A stretch of 64,000 nt of DNA from Struthidea cinerea. Taxonomy: Eukaryota > Chordata > Aves > Passeriformes > Corcoracidae. The translations under genes were made by a program, and so were the position numbers. Position 1 is the first letter of the stretch; every line of letters begins with the position of its first letter. Below the pieces are notes generated by a model. It searched no databases, had not been told where the DNA came from, and was given only the letters and a program-made list of their open reading frames with translations. Where the stretch lies: contig VZTI01002652.1 in assembly GCA_013397865.1 (NCBI GenBank), forward strand, positions 4,470,667-4,534,666, given 5' to 3'. Positions 13,572 through 25,270 of the stretch are shown one piece after another.

Positions 13572-13835
13572 TTATCCCTCCCTCTTTAATTCCCCCCACC
13601 TGTTTCCTTTTTCCCCCTCCCCTCCCCACTGTCACTATGGAGATTGTGTCCATGGAAACAGCTGGTTCAGACTCCTTGGTCAGATTCTGTGATGTCATCA
13701 GTCTTGAGTGTGATGTAAGAATTTATGAAGGAAGTGCTGGCATTGGCAGGCACGTCGAGAGGGGGCATGGCTGCACAGTGGGAGAGATTCCATTCAGTCA
13801 CGAATGTCCACCGCTTTTTATCTCAACAGCCTAAC

Positions 13836-16800
13836 CTGAAAAACAAAGTCAAAATAGTATTGGAATGGTTCCTTCCCTCCATCTGCAAACAGGTCCCTTA
13901 GGCTTTGGACAAACCCACTCGGCAGCCTAACACAGCAGCAACACCAAGAGCTCTTTAGTTTTGTGGATTGAAAACGGATATACACAACGCTGAGTACTTC
14001 ATAAAAGCTAACCCATGTGATAAAAAGTCTTAGTTCAACAACCAGAAAAAAAAAATTAAATAAGCCCAGTTCTGGAGGAGGTCTGGGATGACAGGATGGT
14101 CCGTGTCACAATGGCACTCTTACAGAACTTCTACCTTCAGCAGCCAGGCAGGATCTCACTCACCTCACGTCTGCTCCTCACATCGACCATGAGAATGGGA
14201 AACAGAAAGGCCAAGCACATCCCAACACAGTGACAGCTCCTGGGATGCCATGAGGGACTGCACCCAAATGTTTTCCTACAGGTCACCCTGCTACCATCCA
14301 ACAGTGGTTTCCAGTGAAGATGTAGCAGATAGTGAAACTAGTATCAAAATTACTAGAATCCAGCCACAGGAATAGAATTTGGGAAATGGCCAGATTTCAC
14401 CAGCTAAAGGTAAAACTGTCATTTAACTAATTGGAGAGCAGGTGATATTTCTTTCTGCTGCTTTTTTGATCTAATTATCATATTATGGTGGTAGAGACAG
14501 TTCATGGAAGGTCTAAGCTTGTGATGTCTTCCAAGACAAATGTGGAAACGTCCAAGTACTTGGCACATATTCCCCCTGTCCAGAAATTCTCTGAGGTGAG
14601 AAAATGAACTTCAGGAGTTCGCTAAGTTGGTGGAGGTTCAGTTTAAAAGAAAAACTACAAAGGTAAAATTTAATTTCTCTAAGTTACGGTTCTCATTGTT
14701 ACTCTGCACAGAGAGAAAGCAAAGCTTGAAATAATGTATTTATTCCTTTTTTCCCTTCTCCCGTAACACAGGTGAGCCCAGCAGCAATTTATTTATTTAG
14801 TAAGGTTACTTTCTTTGATACGACTTAGATAAATCCCTTCCTACTAGCTAGTGAGCTTGGGAAAAGGAAAAAAGCTTGCAACAGAAGTGATACATATGGA
14901 AAGCAGTTAACAGAATTAGAGGTGTGCCTGGGAGCAAAGTAACACCCATGTTCCTTCATAGTGGCAATTAAACTCCAGGAACCCTAACCAAGTGTGATAC
15001 AGAAGTCAATGCTGCTCTGATCATCAGCACACCAATTAGATTACATCCCAGCAAGCCCAACTCTTGGCTGCAAATCTCCCCCATCCAGGGGTGCCAGGCT
15101 GAGAGTGAGTAAAGAGTCAGGCGAGTATGTACAAAAACCGGATGGGCAACGCTGTGGAGCTCCAGCTGAAGAGGAAAGGGGGAGGTTCCTAGAGAGTTCA
15201 GGCAGCTGCCCTTTGTGGTTTCATTACTGTGCAACTGCGAGCCCTCACTGAAGGAGTGTCAAGGCCGTGTTGCTGTCTCTGGCTCTTGTACAACTGCAGC
15301 TTGCCCATGCCTGGAACTGGTCCAGAGCATTAGGCACTGGCTCAGGGAAGAAACAGGCTCAACACACAGAGAGAGTCCTGCCTCATTCCTGGACAAGATC
15401 CAGAGCACCAGACTCGCTCTCACAGTCACTCTCCAGATCTGGACTTGATCCAAATGTTCTAGAGGCAACTGGCTCGGGGAGAGAGAAGCAACAAAGACAG
15501 AATACACTGACTTGCCTGGATGTTATCCAACATGCATGATTTTTCTTAAATTGCTAGGCCTAGGAGTGAACCAGGACTAGAACAGTCCAATAATCTCACA
15601 ATTGAGTATCCATTGTAAGAACACTAAGGCCAGCAGGAGGGCAGTTCCAGTAGTACCTGGACTGCTACAGAATTCCCCTAAAGTTCTTTAATTACCACAG
15701 TAATACAACAAAAAATATTAATTTTTTGTTATAATTGGATCTTTTAGATTTGCATGGCTTTTGTTTTGGAATGCAAGATCAGGTTAGAGAACTTAATTTT
15801 TAAGACATTCTGAACATCAAAAGGGGGTGGCTAAATAGGACTTTCTGTTAAGAACTACTTGAGGCAAAAGTGGATTTGGAAAGAAATGATACCTTAGAGA
15901 GATGTCTAGAGCATACAGTGAATACAGAGCAGAGAGTCCACAGCCTTCAAGGTCTTAAGTCAATACATTCCTATGATATATAAAAAAAGAGCTAGCACTG
16001 GAAAATAATGCAGGGAACAAAGCTGTGTAAAGGTCTCTGGGACACAGTAATGTTCACCAGTACCTTACAGGAATGGCCCAAAAATCACCAGACTTCCCTA
16101 GTGTTAAACGGCCGTAAGAGGCACCTTGGCTGTGGGACTCTCATCCTGCTTTAGCATTCTGAATTACATTGCCTGTTACACTTTAAGAAAAAGAGAAAAG
16201 CTTAAAGGAATCCCAGTGACCTTTACCATGGAAGGAGAAAGCTACTCAAACACTGAATACTGTTAAATACTGTTTGCATGGTAACTGTTAAAACAACACT
16301 CCAAAGCCAAGAACGAATGCTATTAAAAATGAAAAAATCACAGAACACAGCAGAGCTAAACCAAGTCAGCAGTCAGTCTACAAAAAGTGTTTATATAGGA
16401 CACTACCTGTCTTCTGCTACTGCACTAAAACCTCACAATTTTCCAATTAATCTCTCATCCTTCACACAAAACACCATTAGAAGCACTTCACAATTACTTT
16501 ACTTGAAAACCAGGAAAGATTTTAAGGTAGGGCAGGTGCTGGGGAAGCAAGGGAACAGCAGTGAGGGGAAGGGGATTATCATCAGCAGCTCCAAGAACTG
16601 ACATGAAAGAGCAACTTCACCTGCATGATTGGAAGTAAAAGACAGAGAAGCAACTAGCTTGAGTAAGAAGTGCAACTGAGTAGTGAAATGAAGGCAAAAG
16701 ACCTTCTTGGGCTGCAGTTTCATGGGAAGGGTGCCAACAAGTATTAATTTGAAACCAAACACTTATTTCATTTTAATCCACCCAGTTGCCTTTGAACTGC

Positions 16801-17664
16801 AATGCACTTGCAATTGAATAAGAAACAAATCCCAACCTCATCCCATTCCCTGGGTGCTAAGTCCCACCTCAGCGCTACTCCATCCTTGTGCCAATGTATT
16901 TTCTCAGCCACACACTGAACCAGGTTAGGAAAATGACCCAGCTCTGATGCTAACATGACAAAAAGCTGTTTCAGACAAACTGAATTCCCCACCAAGTTCA
17001 CACATGGCTGTATAAACGCTGGGCCTAGACAAAGGAGGAGGCAGGAAGGAAGTGCAGTGAGGAACTTGGGGCACATTACAAAGTTATGGAATTGTGACCG
17101 CTTCTGGATACAGTTCTACCTTCTATGCCCCATGTCTGTTTGCAAAATAGAGGAAAAAGCTGGGCTAAAAGAAACGCAGTGGGCTTCTGCTAAGACTAGT
17201 TTACTTATCCATGTATCTATCTGCATTTCCAGAAAACAGGGGAATCCTAGATTACAATAATCCTGAACTCATCAATATTATTAATTACTGCTTACATATA
17301 GAATTTAAGATACTTCGATGAATTTATTTATACAGAAGCTTACTATTAACTACCCTGAGACTCACAGAAAAAACACTTCAGATCCTTATGGACGTGATAC
17401 AAAAGGAGATTTCTGCCACTGGTTTAGCTGAGAGAGTAATCAGGCAGTTGTAACAGCTAACAAGCTTTGCTTTTCACTGCTTAACAAAAAGAACTGCTGC
17501 AGAAATACAAAAAACTGAACAGGATGGTAGCAGAGAAAAAAAATATTACAAATTTTCTGAATGTACACAAAAGCACCTTGATTTCTCACAGAAATGGGGA
17601 AGGCACTAGATGTAAGGAGCCACAGAAGGCAGCAGGTAGAAACTGGAAATTCTCCCCAACTCAC
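13836..17664 (-). other. TCF20 intron 5 (about 3.8 kb)
   Basis: This intron separates the stop-codon exon from the 3' UTR exon and is bounded by GTGAGT and tttttcag. I recognise no repeat element or exon in it. Short open frames near 15.2-15.5 kb on both strands overlap one another and look like chance. Confidence 0.65.
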
Positions 17665-17708
17665 CTGTGCTTGCTTTTATATCCATTCCCAGGAGTACAC
17701 TTCCCCCC
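17665..17708 (-). other. TCF20: TCF20 3' UTR, part in exon 5
   Basis: These 44 nt lie between the stop codon and a consensus donor (CAG, then GTGAGT). The distance is below the roughly 50-55 nt needed for exon-junction-dependent mRNA decay, so the downstream junction should be tolerated. Confidence 0.8.
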
Positions 17709-17792
17709 TCACCCCCGCTCCGACTGCTCTGTGCTGAGGCTGCCTTTCACCATCTTGTTCTGCAAGGAGGGAAGAGAGCAAGGAAGGAGGGG
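17709..17792 (-). CDS. TCF20: TCF20 exon 5 coding part and stop
   Basis: These 27 codons and TGA encode the C-terminal tail, PLLPCSLPSLQNK followed by MVKGSLSTEQSERG. The human tail as I recall it is very similar, including the exact final GSLSTEQSERG. The acceptor is ggttcgtcag at 17793-17794, phase 0, matching the end of exon 4. The exon runs on past the stop to a strong donor, CAG before GTGAGT (GT at 17663-17664), so 44 nt of 3' UTR lie here and the rest in the next exon. The tail lies outside the zinc finger and I assign no function to it. Confidence 0.92.
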   Translation of the reverse strand, partial: PLLPCSLPSLQNKMVKGSLSTEQSERG

Positions 17793-17875
17793 CTGACGAA
17801 CCAGCAAGCCAAACAGAGGAGGAAAAAGAAAATGAGGGAGAAACGGAAGACAGGGGTAGGGAAAGTGAACATACA

Positions 17876-17900
17876 GAGAGTGAGAGAGAGAGAGAGAGAA
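17876..17900. repeat. GA microsatellite
   Basis: About ten GA units in intron 4, roughly 85 bp before exon 5. On the transcribed strand this is a TC-rich tract upstream of the acceptor. Confidence 0.85.
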
Positions 17901-19381
17901 ATAGAAGTCAGTATTGGAACCAGAAATAGATTTTTCAGACAGAGTTTTCCCCGAGACAAAAGCAGGTAATTCTGCAAAAGTAAAGAGTTTGAGATATGAA
18001 AGCCTGGTTAATTATAAGAAACATAGAATTTAACACAAAAAGGTAGAACGAGCTGAGAAGTACCATTTTAAAATTGCCCAAACAGATGACTTAAGACAAT
18101 CTAAGATGGCTGAGCCACCAAAAGGTGAGGTATCCCATCCCCTTTATAGCCTCTCCGTAGCTCAGCATCCTCATCGGGTCTGTTGCAACCTCACTTGCTG
18201 TGATGCAGACAGAGCCGGTTGGATCTGTGAGAGGAACCCTTCAAAAGATGATTAGTTTTCAGACAGCATTTTCCCTGTGATAAAAGCTGATATTTTGCAT
18301 AAGTAGCACATTCAGGACATGGATGGTTGAAGCATCAATCCTGACAGAAGGAGATGGAAAAGCTCACTGGGGAGCACATGGAAAGGCAGGACCAGTCCCT
18401 CTGGACTTAGCTTGCTTATGCCTTAAGTGTCAAGCACAGTTAATGAGGCAAGAAGCACCTTTGCTCTCCAGGAGCTGCTTACTGTGATGAAGTGTATTTA
18501 CCGGTGTGAGGCACGGACTGCCAAAGGGTAAGAGGCCCTGTACTGGGGGACTTAATGCTGGAGATTTATAAAGTTAGCTCTTCCACCCATTAGCTACAGA
18601 ACAGCACAGTGAGCTATGAGACAGTTACTAATTCCTTAATAGTGCTAAGCTGGTGTTACCTAAAAGCATCGCTTTCAACAGACTAATTTAAAGTCCTTCT
18701 TCCTCTCAATTGCTCATACTGGTATCATGCAAAAAAATTGATGCAATTTTTTCTCCAATTATTCTAGAGCAATGGTTTTCAGCCTTCCTGCCCTTGCATT
18801 TTCACTGACCAGAATTCCCCTTTCCAGCCACTACAATGGAAGGAGCAGAGTGAGCCTATATTCTGCCCTGCAGAAGGATTTGGAACAAAGTGGTAATGAT
18901 TAGTGAAACACACGGTGAGGGCAGAGAAAGAAAGCAACGAAAACTCTGCTTGGCTTCAAACAAATCATTTGCGTCTTTACTAAGCACAGGTCCACAAACG
19001 TCAGTGTCAAAGAAACGCTGCTGGTGTTGAATTTCTTTTTTCGACATAATGAAGAAAGTGATCTGCAGTGGGATGGTTCTGAACAGAAATCAAAGTTTTA
19101 TTGCCTCATGAAGTACCTTTATGAACTTAATTGGTAGTTTTCCCCCTCCATCCCCCAAGATTACTTCAGAAATCCATGTGCCTTCTCAGAATTTTCTCTG
19201 GAAGGCTGGATTCTTTGTCTGAATCTAAACCAGTTATTTCCTTTCATGGTTTGAGCACCATCACTGCAAGTGCTCACAGACAGCAGCAGTGACCCAAGCC
19301 ATCTATGTAACACTATGTTTCCCCGGAATACTTCAGGCAACAGGCAGCAAAAATAAAACAGCCTTTAAATACATAACCTTC

Positions 19382-19453
19382 TGTCATGGTTTAACCCCAG
19401 CTGGCAACTAAGCACCAGGAAGAAAAATAACTATCCCATCCAAAACCAGGACA
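19382..19453. mobile_element. LTR remnant with internal deletion
   Basis: The sequence starts TGTCATGGTTTAACCCCAG, one end of an endogenous retrovirus LTR common in bird genomes as I remember it. It then jumps to a block resembling the opposite LTR end (gaagaaaaataactatccca through ccaaaaccaggaca). The middle of the LTR, which I recall as several hundred bases, is missing. No target duplication is visible. Transcription orientation of the original LTR is uncertain, so no strand is given. It has no coding capacity. Confidence 0.72.
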
Positions 19454-20782
19454 TGCCCCAATTATCTTTAGTCAAGTATCCAAAGTTGAGCAGAGGGTGG
19501 CACTTAGGCAGTTACATTCCACAGTAAGGAGAGCTCATCCTTCCTGTTTTTGTTTGGCAAGATTTGCAAGTTCTTGTAGCATTAATGCATTACTTTAATC
19601 TTGCTGTACATTGTCAACATTATTCCCCAGTTGTGCAGAATAATTTGTTTTCTTTTTTATGATGAGAAGTAGGCCAATTCTTTGGGTAAGAGCCTGAATG
19701 TGCACTGAATCTTCCAGCGCATTTTAAATACGTGTGTATGAATACATCGTTTTGTGGTAGAACATCCAGAAAGGAACATGAGGCTAATTCCTGTATGTTT
19801 ACAAAAGACAGATTAAGAATAATCTGTGAAGACAAAAGACCACCAGATGTCAGTCTAATGCTAGGCAGGGATCTGCAGACAAGAACTAGATGGAGACTAA
19901 TCCCTGCTAGAAAGCAACACAATTCTTCCCTATTATAATTGCCTTTTCAGCACAAGCTATCCAAACTCTTGCACAATTCCTGTTGTATTCAACTGGCAAT
20001 AAAAATAGTTGTTTTTCTGGATACTTTCTGAGCATTTAGAACTGGAAGACTGGTATCCACAACCTCCCAGGGATGTACCGTCCCTCGAGGGCTGAGAGGG
20101 GTATTCCCAGCACTGTATCCTATTACTTATGGGTACAAGAGAGTATGTATTGTCTACCTTGTCTCCTCTTTCCATACAGACAGCTCTTTGCACCACCGTG
20201 TTTGTAGGCTCCCTGGACAACTAATTAAGGATGCCCAGACCCTGGGCAGAAGCAGCATAGGGGTCTTTTGAGGAACCAAAGATGTACAGAAAAACCCCAC
20301 AGACTCACTGAAGGCTGAGTGGTCAGACTCAGCCCAGTTACTACTGGTAAACTAGAATAAGGTGTTTCCAAAAACCAGGAGAACTTTTCCATAAAGTAAT
20401 TTTTCTTCTTCCTTGTATCCTCAGTAAACCCAAGCAGAAAACCCAACAGTTCAATGCAACATTCAAACAGGACCAGGGAGCAACGTACTGATTCTAGCAC
20501 AGAATTCAGGAAATGAAACTGAGCTTTCTGAAGAGTCATCAAGGATCTAAAGAAGCACTGAGCAGATGGGACAAAAATTTTATCTTCTTAAGCTTGGTAT
20601 TCTTCTTAAGTTGATGTTTGCCCCCAGAATATACCACAAGCATATATCACAGAATAATTAAACTAAAAGCATCTCTGACTACAGACATTATCCAGGTATA
20701 AAATTACTAATTCAAATTTAGAAACCAGAAGAGGGCAGAAAAAAAAAAAACCAACAGGTCTAATCCAGGAGAGGATTCTTAC

Positions 20783-20832
20783 CTTGTGCTTGGGGCACCT
20801 CACTGAGAAATTCTCTTCGTTTAGTAAACAAT
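20783..20832 (-). CDS. TCF20: TCF20 exon 4 (end of PHD finger)
   Basis: This 50-nt exon completes a split Asp codon and encodes DCLLNEENFSVRCPKHK. It carries the last zinc ligands (Cys and the Cys-Pro-Lys-His pair) of the extended PHD finger. The acceptor is tctcctttag before ATTGTTTACT and the donor is GTAAGA after CACAAG, so it ends in phase 0. Reading on into the intron stays open for 39 further codons (stop at 20663-20665), so an intron-retained short isoform is possible. Human TCF20 has a shorter isoform that I recall diverging at this same point. Confidence 0.93.
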
Positions 20833-21553
20833 CTAAAGGAGGAGAAGATAGCAATGTATTATTTTTTTAATTAAAGACAACTTGAATAATACATCACATG
20901 TTAATCTTGCTTCACCGGCATACATTTTTCATTCAAAGATTTCTTATAGGAATACTTTGTTATTAGCAGGTTCATCCCTTTCACCCCCAAAGTTTTAGCA
21001 AACAAAATTACTGAACACCCCAAGTGATAATGCTTCCTGGATTAAGAAGCAACCCCGGTTTTCCCGATGCTCTGTATGCAGTAGGAATCACAACAGCAAG
21101 TCTACAAATCCTGTATCCCAACCCTCTTCAGCTATTCCAGCCTTCCTTGCTTTAGCACAAAGAAGATGGACACAGTCGTCCAACCCGAACAGACAATCCC
21201 TGCTTTTCACAGTACAAACACTGTCTTTCACCCTTACCCCAAGGCCCTGCCAGCATCAGGGGAAGAAGGGGTGTGTGTCTCTAGGGATGGGTGTATACAG
21301 TTTATTTGCAATCCCAAATCCTGGTGATCAGTTTACACTGTGACACTATGTCTAACAGGTCACTCATGCTGCTCTTAGATCGGCTTCTATGAATCGTGAA
21401 TCTACGATCTAAAAGATGGCTTAGTTAATTATTTAAATCTATTACGTAAAGTGGGGCACCCATGTGGAACTGCTTATTTAGGAACAAATTAAGCAATACT
21501 GCCATTTGAAGAGCACTTACTTAGCAGCACTGCCTGAGTATGGATTGCTTCTC

Positions 21554-21595
21554 CTCGCATCCCCCCTTCCAGACTACGCCTCTAAGGGATGCGAG
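21554..21595. repeat. 10-bp inverted repeat, 22-nt loop
   Basis: CTCGCATCCC (21554-21563) and GGGATGCGAG (21586-21595) are perfect reverse complements around a 22-nt spacer. They sit in a GC-richer patch of intron 3. A cruciform, an RNA hairpin or chance are all possible. Confidence 0.75.
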
Positions 21596-24500
21596 TCGGC
21601 AGCTCCCGGAACTTCAGCCACTGGAAAAAGCAGCACTCCTCTCAGAGCACTCAGCTGCCTCCCCTGGGTACCCTGAACTGCAGGGTCACCTCTCAGCCTG
21701 CCCAATGCCTTGACACCGCTCTGTTCCTATTGCCTCTTGCATAGGAGGCTGACCCAAGGCCATCACCTCATCAGGAGGACCAAGGACCCATCACCACCTC
21801 AGCACGACCGACCAACGCTGCCCGGGAGAATTCAGCGAGGTGCTTATGACCCTCTGCCTGCTCCAACATACCTCAAGAGCTCGCAAGCAGAGAAGTGCAA
21901 TGGTAACTAAGATGTGCTAATTTAAAACGCTCTTAAGTATGTAGCATAACCAGTGCTACCTGCTGTTTCAATCTGCCGGAAGAGTTTAGCAGACAGCAGG
22001 AGACTGGAACTAAAGCTTGAGGGAAAAGCTTTCTAGATACCCAAGCTTTGGCAGAGCATCCCTCTGCTACGGAATGCTTATGTTTCAACACGAATGACTC
22101 TGGCCTGAATCAAAGGGAAACAGCGTGCAGTAGGCTAAGTTACTTGAGAGATTTTAGCAAAGGGGAGTAAAACCCTTAATCCTGCCACAGATAATTTCAA
22201 ATGCAGCATAAGCAAATCACAGGGAATAAATAAAATGTCTTCTCATTATAAGGGCAGGAATTGTACATTTAGACTACAGCATGAATTATCACTGCATAAT
22301 ACAGCAATCATCAAAAATATACAGAGCAATCATCAAAAACATACACAGTATGTTAGAACAGGATGGAGTTTTCTTCTTTCTTGGAAACCCAACATCGGTA
22401 ATGAATGCAGTTCTTTAGCTAGTACATCAGAAAGGAAGATTGTACAAGGATCAGGAAGAAGTGCCAGAAACCTTGTACCCCATGCCTGATCCGTGTATGG
22501 AGCTTGGGTTCTTACTAAGGTCAGCATTTTTGTTGCACATACTAATAGCAGATCTAATTAATAGCAATTTTTTTCATTTCTGTTAAAGGACTACTATGAA
22601 AAATGTCATCAGCACACTGTAGCAAATCAGCTGAATACCAATAAGGCAGAAATTGTTCATCATTACAAAGCTGGCCTGGATTTTGGTTAGCAGTTCCAAG
22701 TATTTTATATAACAGATTATGATTTGTCATGAAGTCAGCAGACACAGAGCTATGATCAGCTCATTGTGGCAGAAAGGGAAAAGAACTGAGACTTGTCCTT
22801 GTTTCCACAGATTTTTCTCCATAAAGTAGTCAGGGAAAACCTAAAACACTTTTAATAGAAGCAATTATTCTTCTGTAAGCTTCATACTTTTGTCTCACCC
22901 TCTGTGTTCTGCCTGTTACTCATCTTTAATGATACTCGTGAAGACACAGGATTTCTGTTCTCTGAAAATTCATTTTATTTTGCTGTTAATCTTTTCCTAA
23001 TTTACAGTCAAAAATCTTCTGTAAGTGGAACTGCCTGCGATATATGTTGTAGGGACAAGTGTGCTGCAACCATCAGGATCTGACTCCAGGTGGGGGAGAA
23101 CAAGCGGAGGGAGAGGATATAAAATTTCAGAAAACAAAGATCCTGTTTCCATGGAGACATCCCTAGGACTAAGTTATCTTGAGACATCAGAGGCTCTTCA
23201 TAAATTTGGACAGACGAAAGCCAAACACAGACAATGTTAACCACAGTCATTTCCATACAAAAATTACTTAAGTGGCACTACTGATCGCGATTTTTATGTA
23301 AATGGATAAGAAATGTTCAGCTCTCTTGCACCCTATATTGCCAAAGATTATTTTCTATGAAAGGAGATTAAAAGACAGGCTGAATTAGGCTATATAAAAG
23401 CATCCATATGTACAAACTGGCAACTTGTGACGCCATGTGCCTTGCACAGCACCCAATTAACAACAGCAGGGCAAAGCCTGGCTCCTCACCAGGGTGGGAT
23501 TGGACACCGACCATCGGCACAGAAGCCAGAGCCCAGGTCACACCCCAGGGCTGCCTTCAGTGCTGCAAGGAACTGAAGTTGTTTGACATATTCCAGCCTC
23601 CAGCCCTTTCCCAAAAACGTACTGCCTTTCATGTGAGGCACAGTAACTGACAGGGGATCAGCTTCTAATCCACATGGACACAGAGGCAGAAATGCTTCAG
23701 CTCACACTGCAACTGCTTCGGAATACAACATGGGTACTTCATCTCAGTTAAGGCATGGTCACTACCAGAATTCAGACAAACACCAAGTGCGTATGACTCA
23801 ACATACCCTAAAAAACACTCCAGCAAGTGTTTTCTGTTTGGCTTTATTTCTTTTAGATACAAAACCAGTCATACATATTCCAAAAGCCTGAAAGCCCTTG
23901 TAAATGTTAACACAAACTTCTGAGGATTCAGAACAGATCTGTGACAGATCCTAAATAAAGCAAGGTGGCACCATCGTTCAAAGCAGGATGGTTGACTTCA
24001 AAATGGAACTACCACTGAGCTCAAGGAAGCTGAGAAGCACCTGTACAGTTTCACTACAGAAAGACAGTAGAACTGCAAAACCAATAAAAAGGGTTTATAG
24101 GCAGACAGCAGGCTGAGCAAAGAGAAAATAATGTTGATTTGTTTCTCAAGGAAGCCTACATTTTCTGCTTGGGCATAAATGAAAATCAGGTCTTATGCCA
24201 TATAGCTTGCTTATTTCTTTTACACAGATTTATTGGAAGAGTATCTATAGATTAAGACAGCTTGATTACACCCACAGATAAAACCAACTGCAAACAAGGT
24301 CTTTTACTGCCACACCATCAGGCTGAAATTTTGAATGCTGAGAATCTACTTCAAGCTGGGGCTCTTTTATTTGTTTTGGTTGAAAACTTCAGCTAAAGCA
24401 GCCCAACGATTTCCTTAAAACTCTTTCTTGGAAAAAAGTTATTCTGCCCATGTTAAACATCCCAGGAATTTTTCTCTGAAAAGCTCTACAATATCCTGAT

Positions 24501-24769
24501 TTTCAGTAGGACCGGGATTTTAGCTAAGGCATGCCCTTGCCAGCTACCACAAAACCTGCAAATACAACTCCTTGAAAGGCGATATGGGGATTTTCATGTG
24601 CACATCCTCAGAAGAGGCTTCTTAGATTTTAGGAGCTAGGTCCTTTTAAAAATTCCACCAAATATACTTCTGCTTGGGGGTGAGCAGGCCTTTCCTGTAA
24701 ATGAACCTCTGCTCTCAGATTCAGGCACCAGACCCAAAAGCAGTGAAGCTGTCAGGGGACATATCTAAG

Positions 24770-25270
24770 GCTCAAGCAACCCAAAGGAAGAAAGCGACCA
24801 TTTCAAAACTGCAAAATGGGAAGCACTAGTCCAGCAGGCGTAAGTGAAAACAGTACTGAGAAAGGCAAGCAAGATACAGAAAGAATGGAGGCTAGCAGGA
24901 GGGAGACCAGTGCTACTAGAAGTCAGGAGCAGGGAATTAAGGATGAGTGTCAGCAGGAAGCTAAGACTAAGAACTGATTGGAACAAGGCATAGAAAGGTG
25001 AAACAAAGAATATAAAGGACAACATATGAGAACAAACCAGGACTAGCAGGGTGAGGCGTGACAAGGAGCAAGAAAGGAGAGGAGAAGGTGAAGTAAGAGC
25101 AGAGAGGAAGAAGCCAGAGTGAGAGCTATAAAACTGGACAAAGGAAAAGTCAGAAAGAACTAGGAGGAATTAGGTTTTACAGAGACTGGAATAAGAAATT
25201 TGTAAAGAGGAGCCCGAGACCAACTAGATAAAAGGCCTATGACTGGTATGAGAAGCCAGAGTGGAGAACG
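24770..25270. repeat. Purine-rich low-complexity stretch
   Basis: About 500 bp in intron 3 that is strongly purine-biased on the plus strand, with recurring agaaagg, agcagg and aggaga motifs but no clean repeat unit. It reads as a pyrimidine-rich stretch in the TCF20 pre-mRNA. The 99-codon minus-strand frame here is a by-product of the bias. Confidence 0.55.

Larger units (their letters stand above)
12490..13835 (-). other. TCF20: TCF20 last exon, all 3' UTR
   Basis: The start is inferred from a good acceptor, gactttgtttttcag before GTTAGGCTG. The end is inferred from an AATAAA at 12509-12514 on the minus strand, followed by a T/G-rich stretch. This gives about 1.35 kb of 3' UTR, a length I consider reasonable for TCF20. 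The first 200 nt (about 13630-13835) are less AT-rich than the intron around them; the rest has pyrimidine and TA tracts and runs of A. One undetermined base (n) is at 12699. RNA-seq would be needed to prove the borders. Confidence 0.68.
17793..20782 (-). other. TCF20 intron 4 (about 3.0 kb)
   Basis: The intron runs from GTAAGA to ggttcgtcag. It holds a short LTR remnant (19382-19453), a GA repeat (17876-17900) and an A run at 20739-20750. Its first 117 nt after exon 4 are open in frame. Confidence 0.85.
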
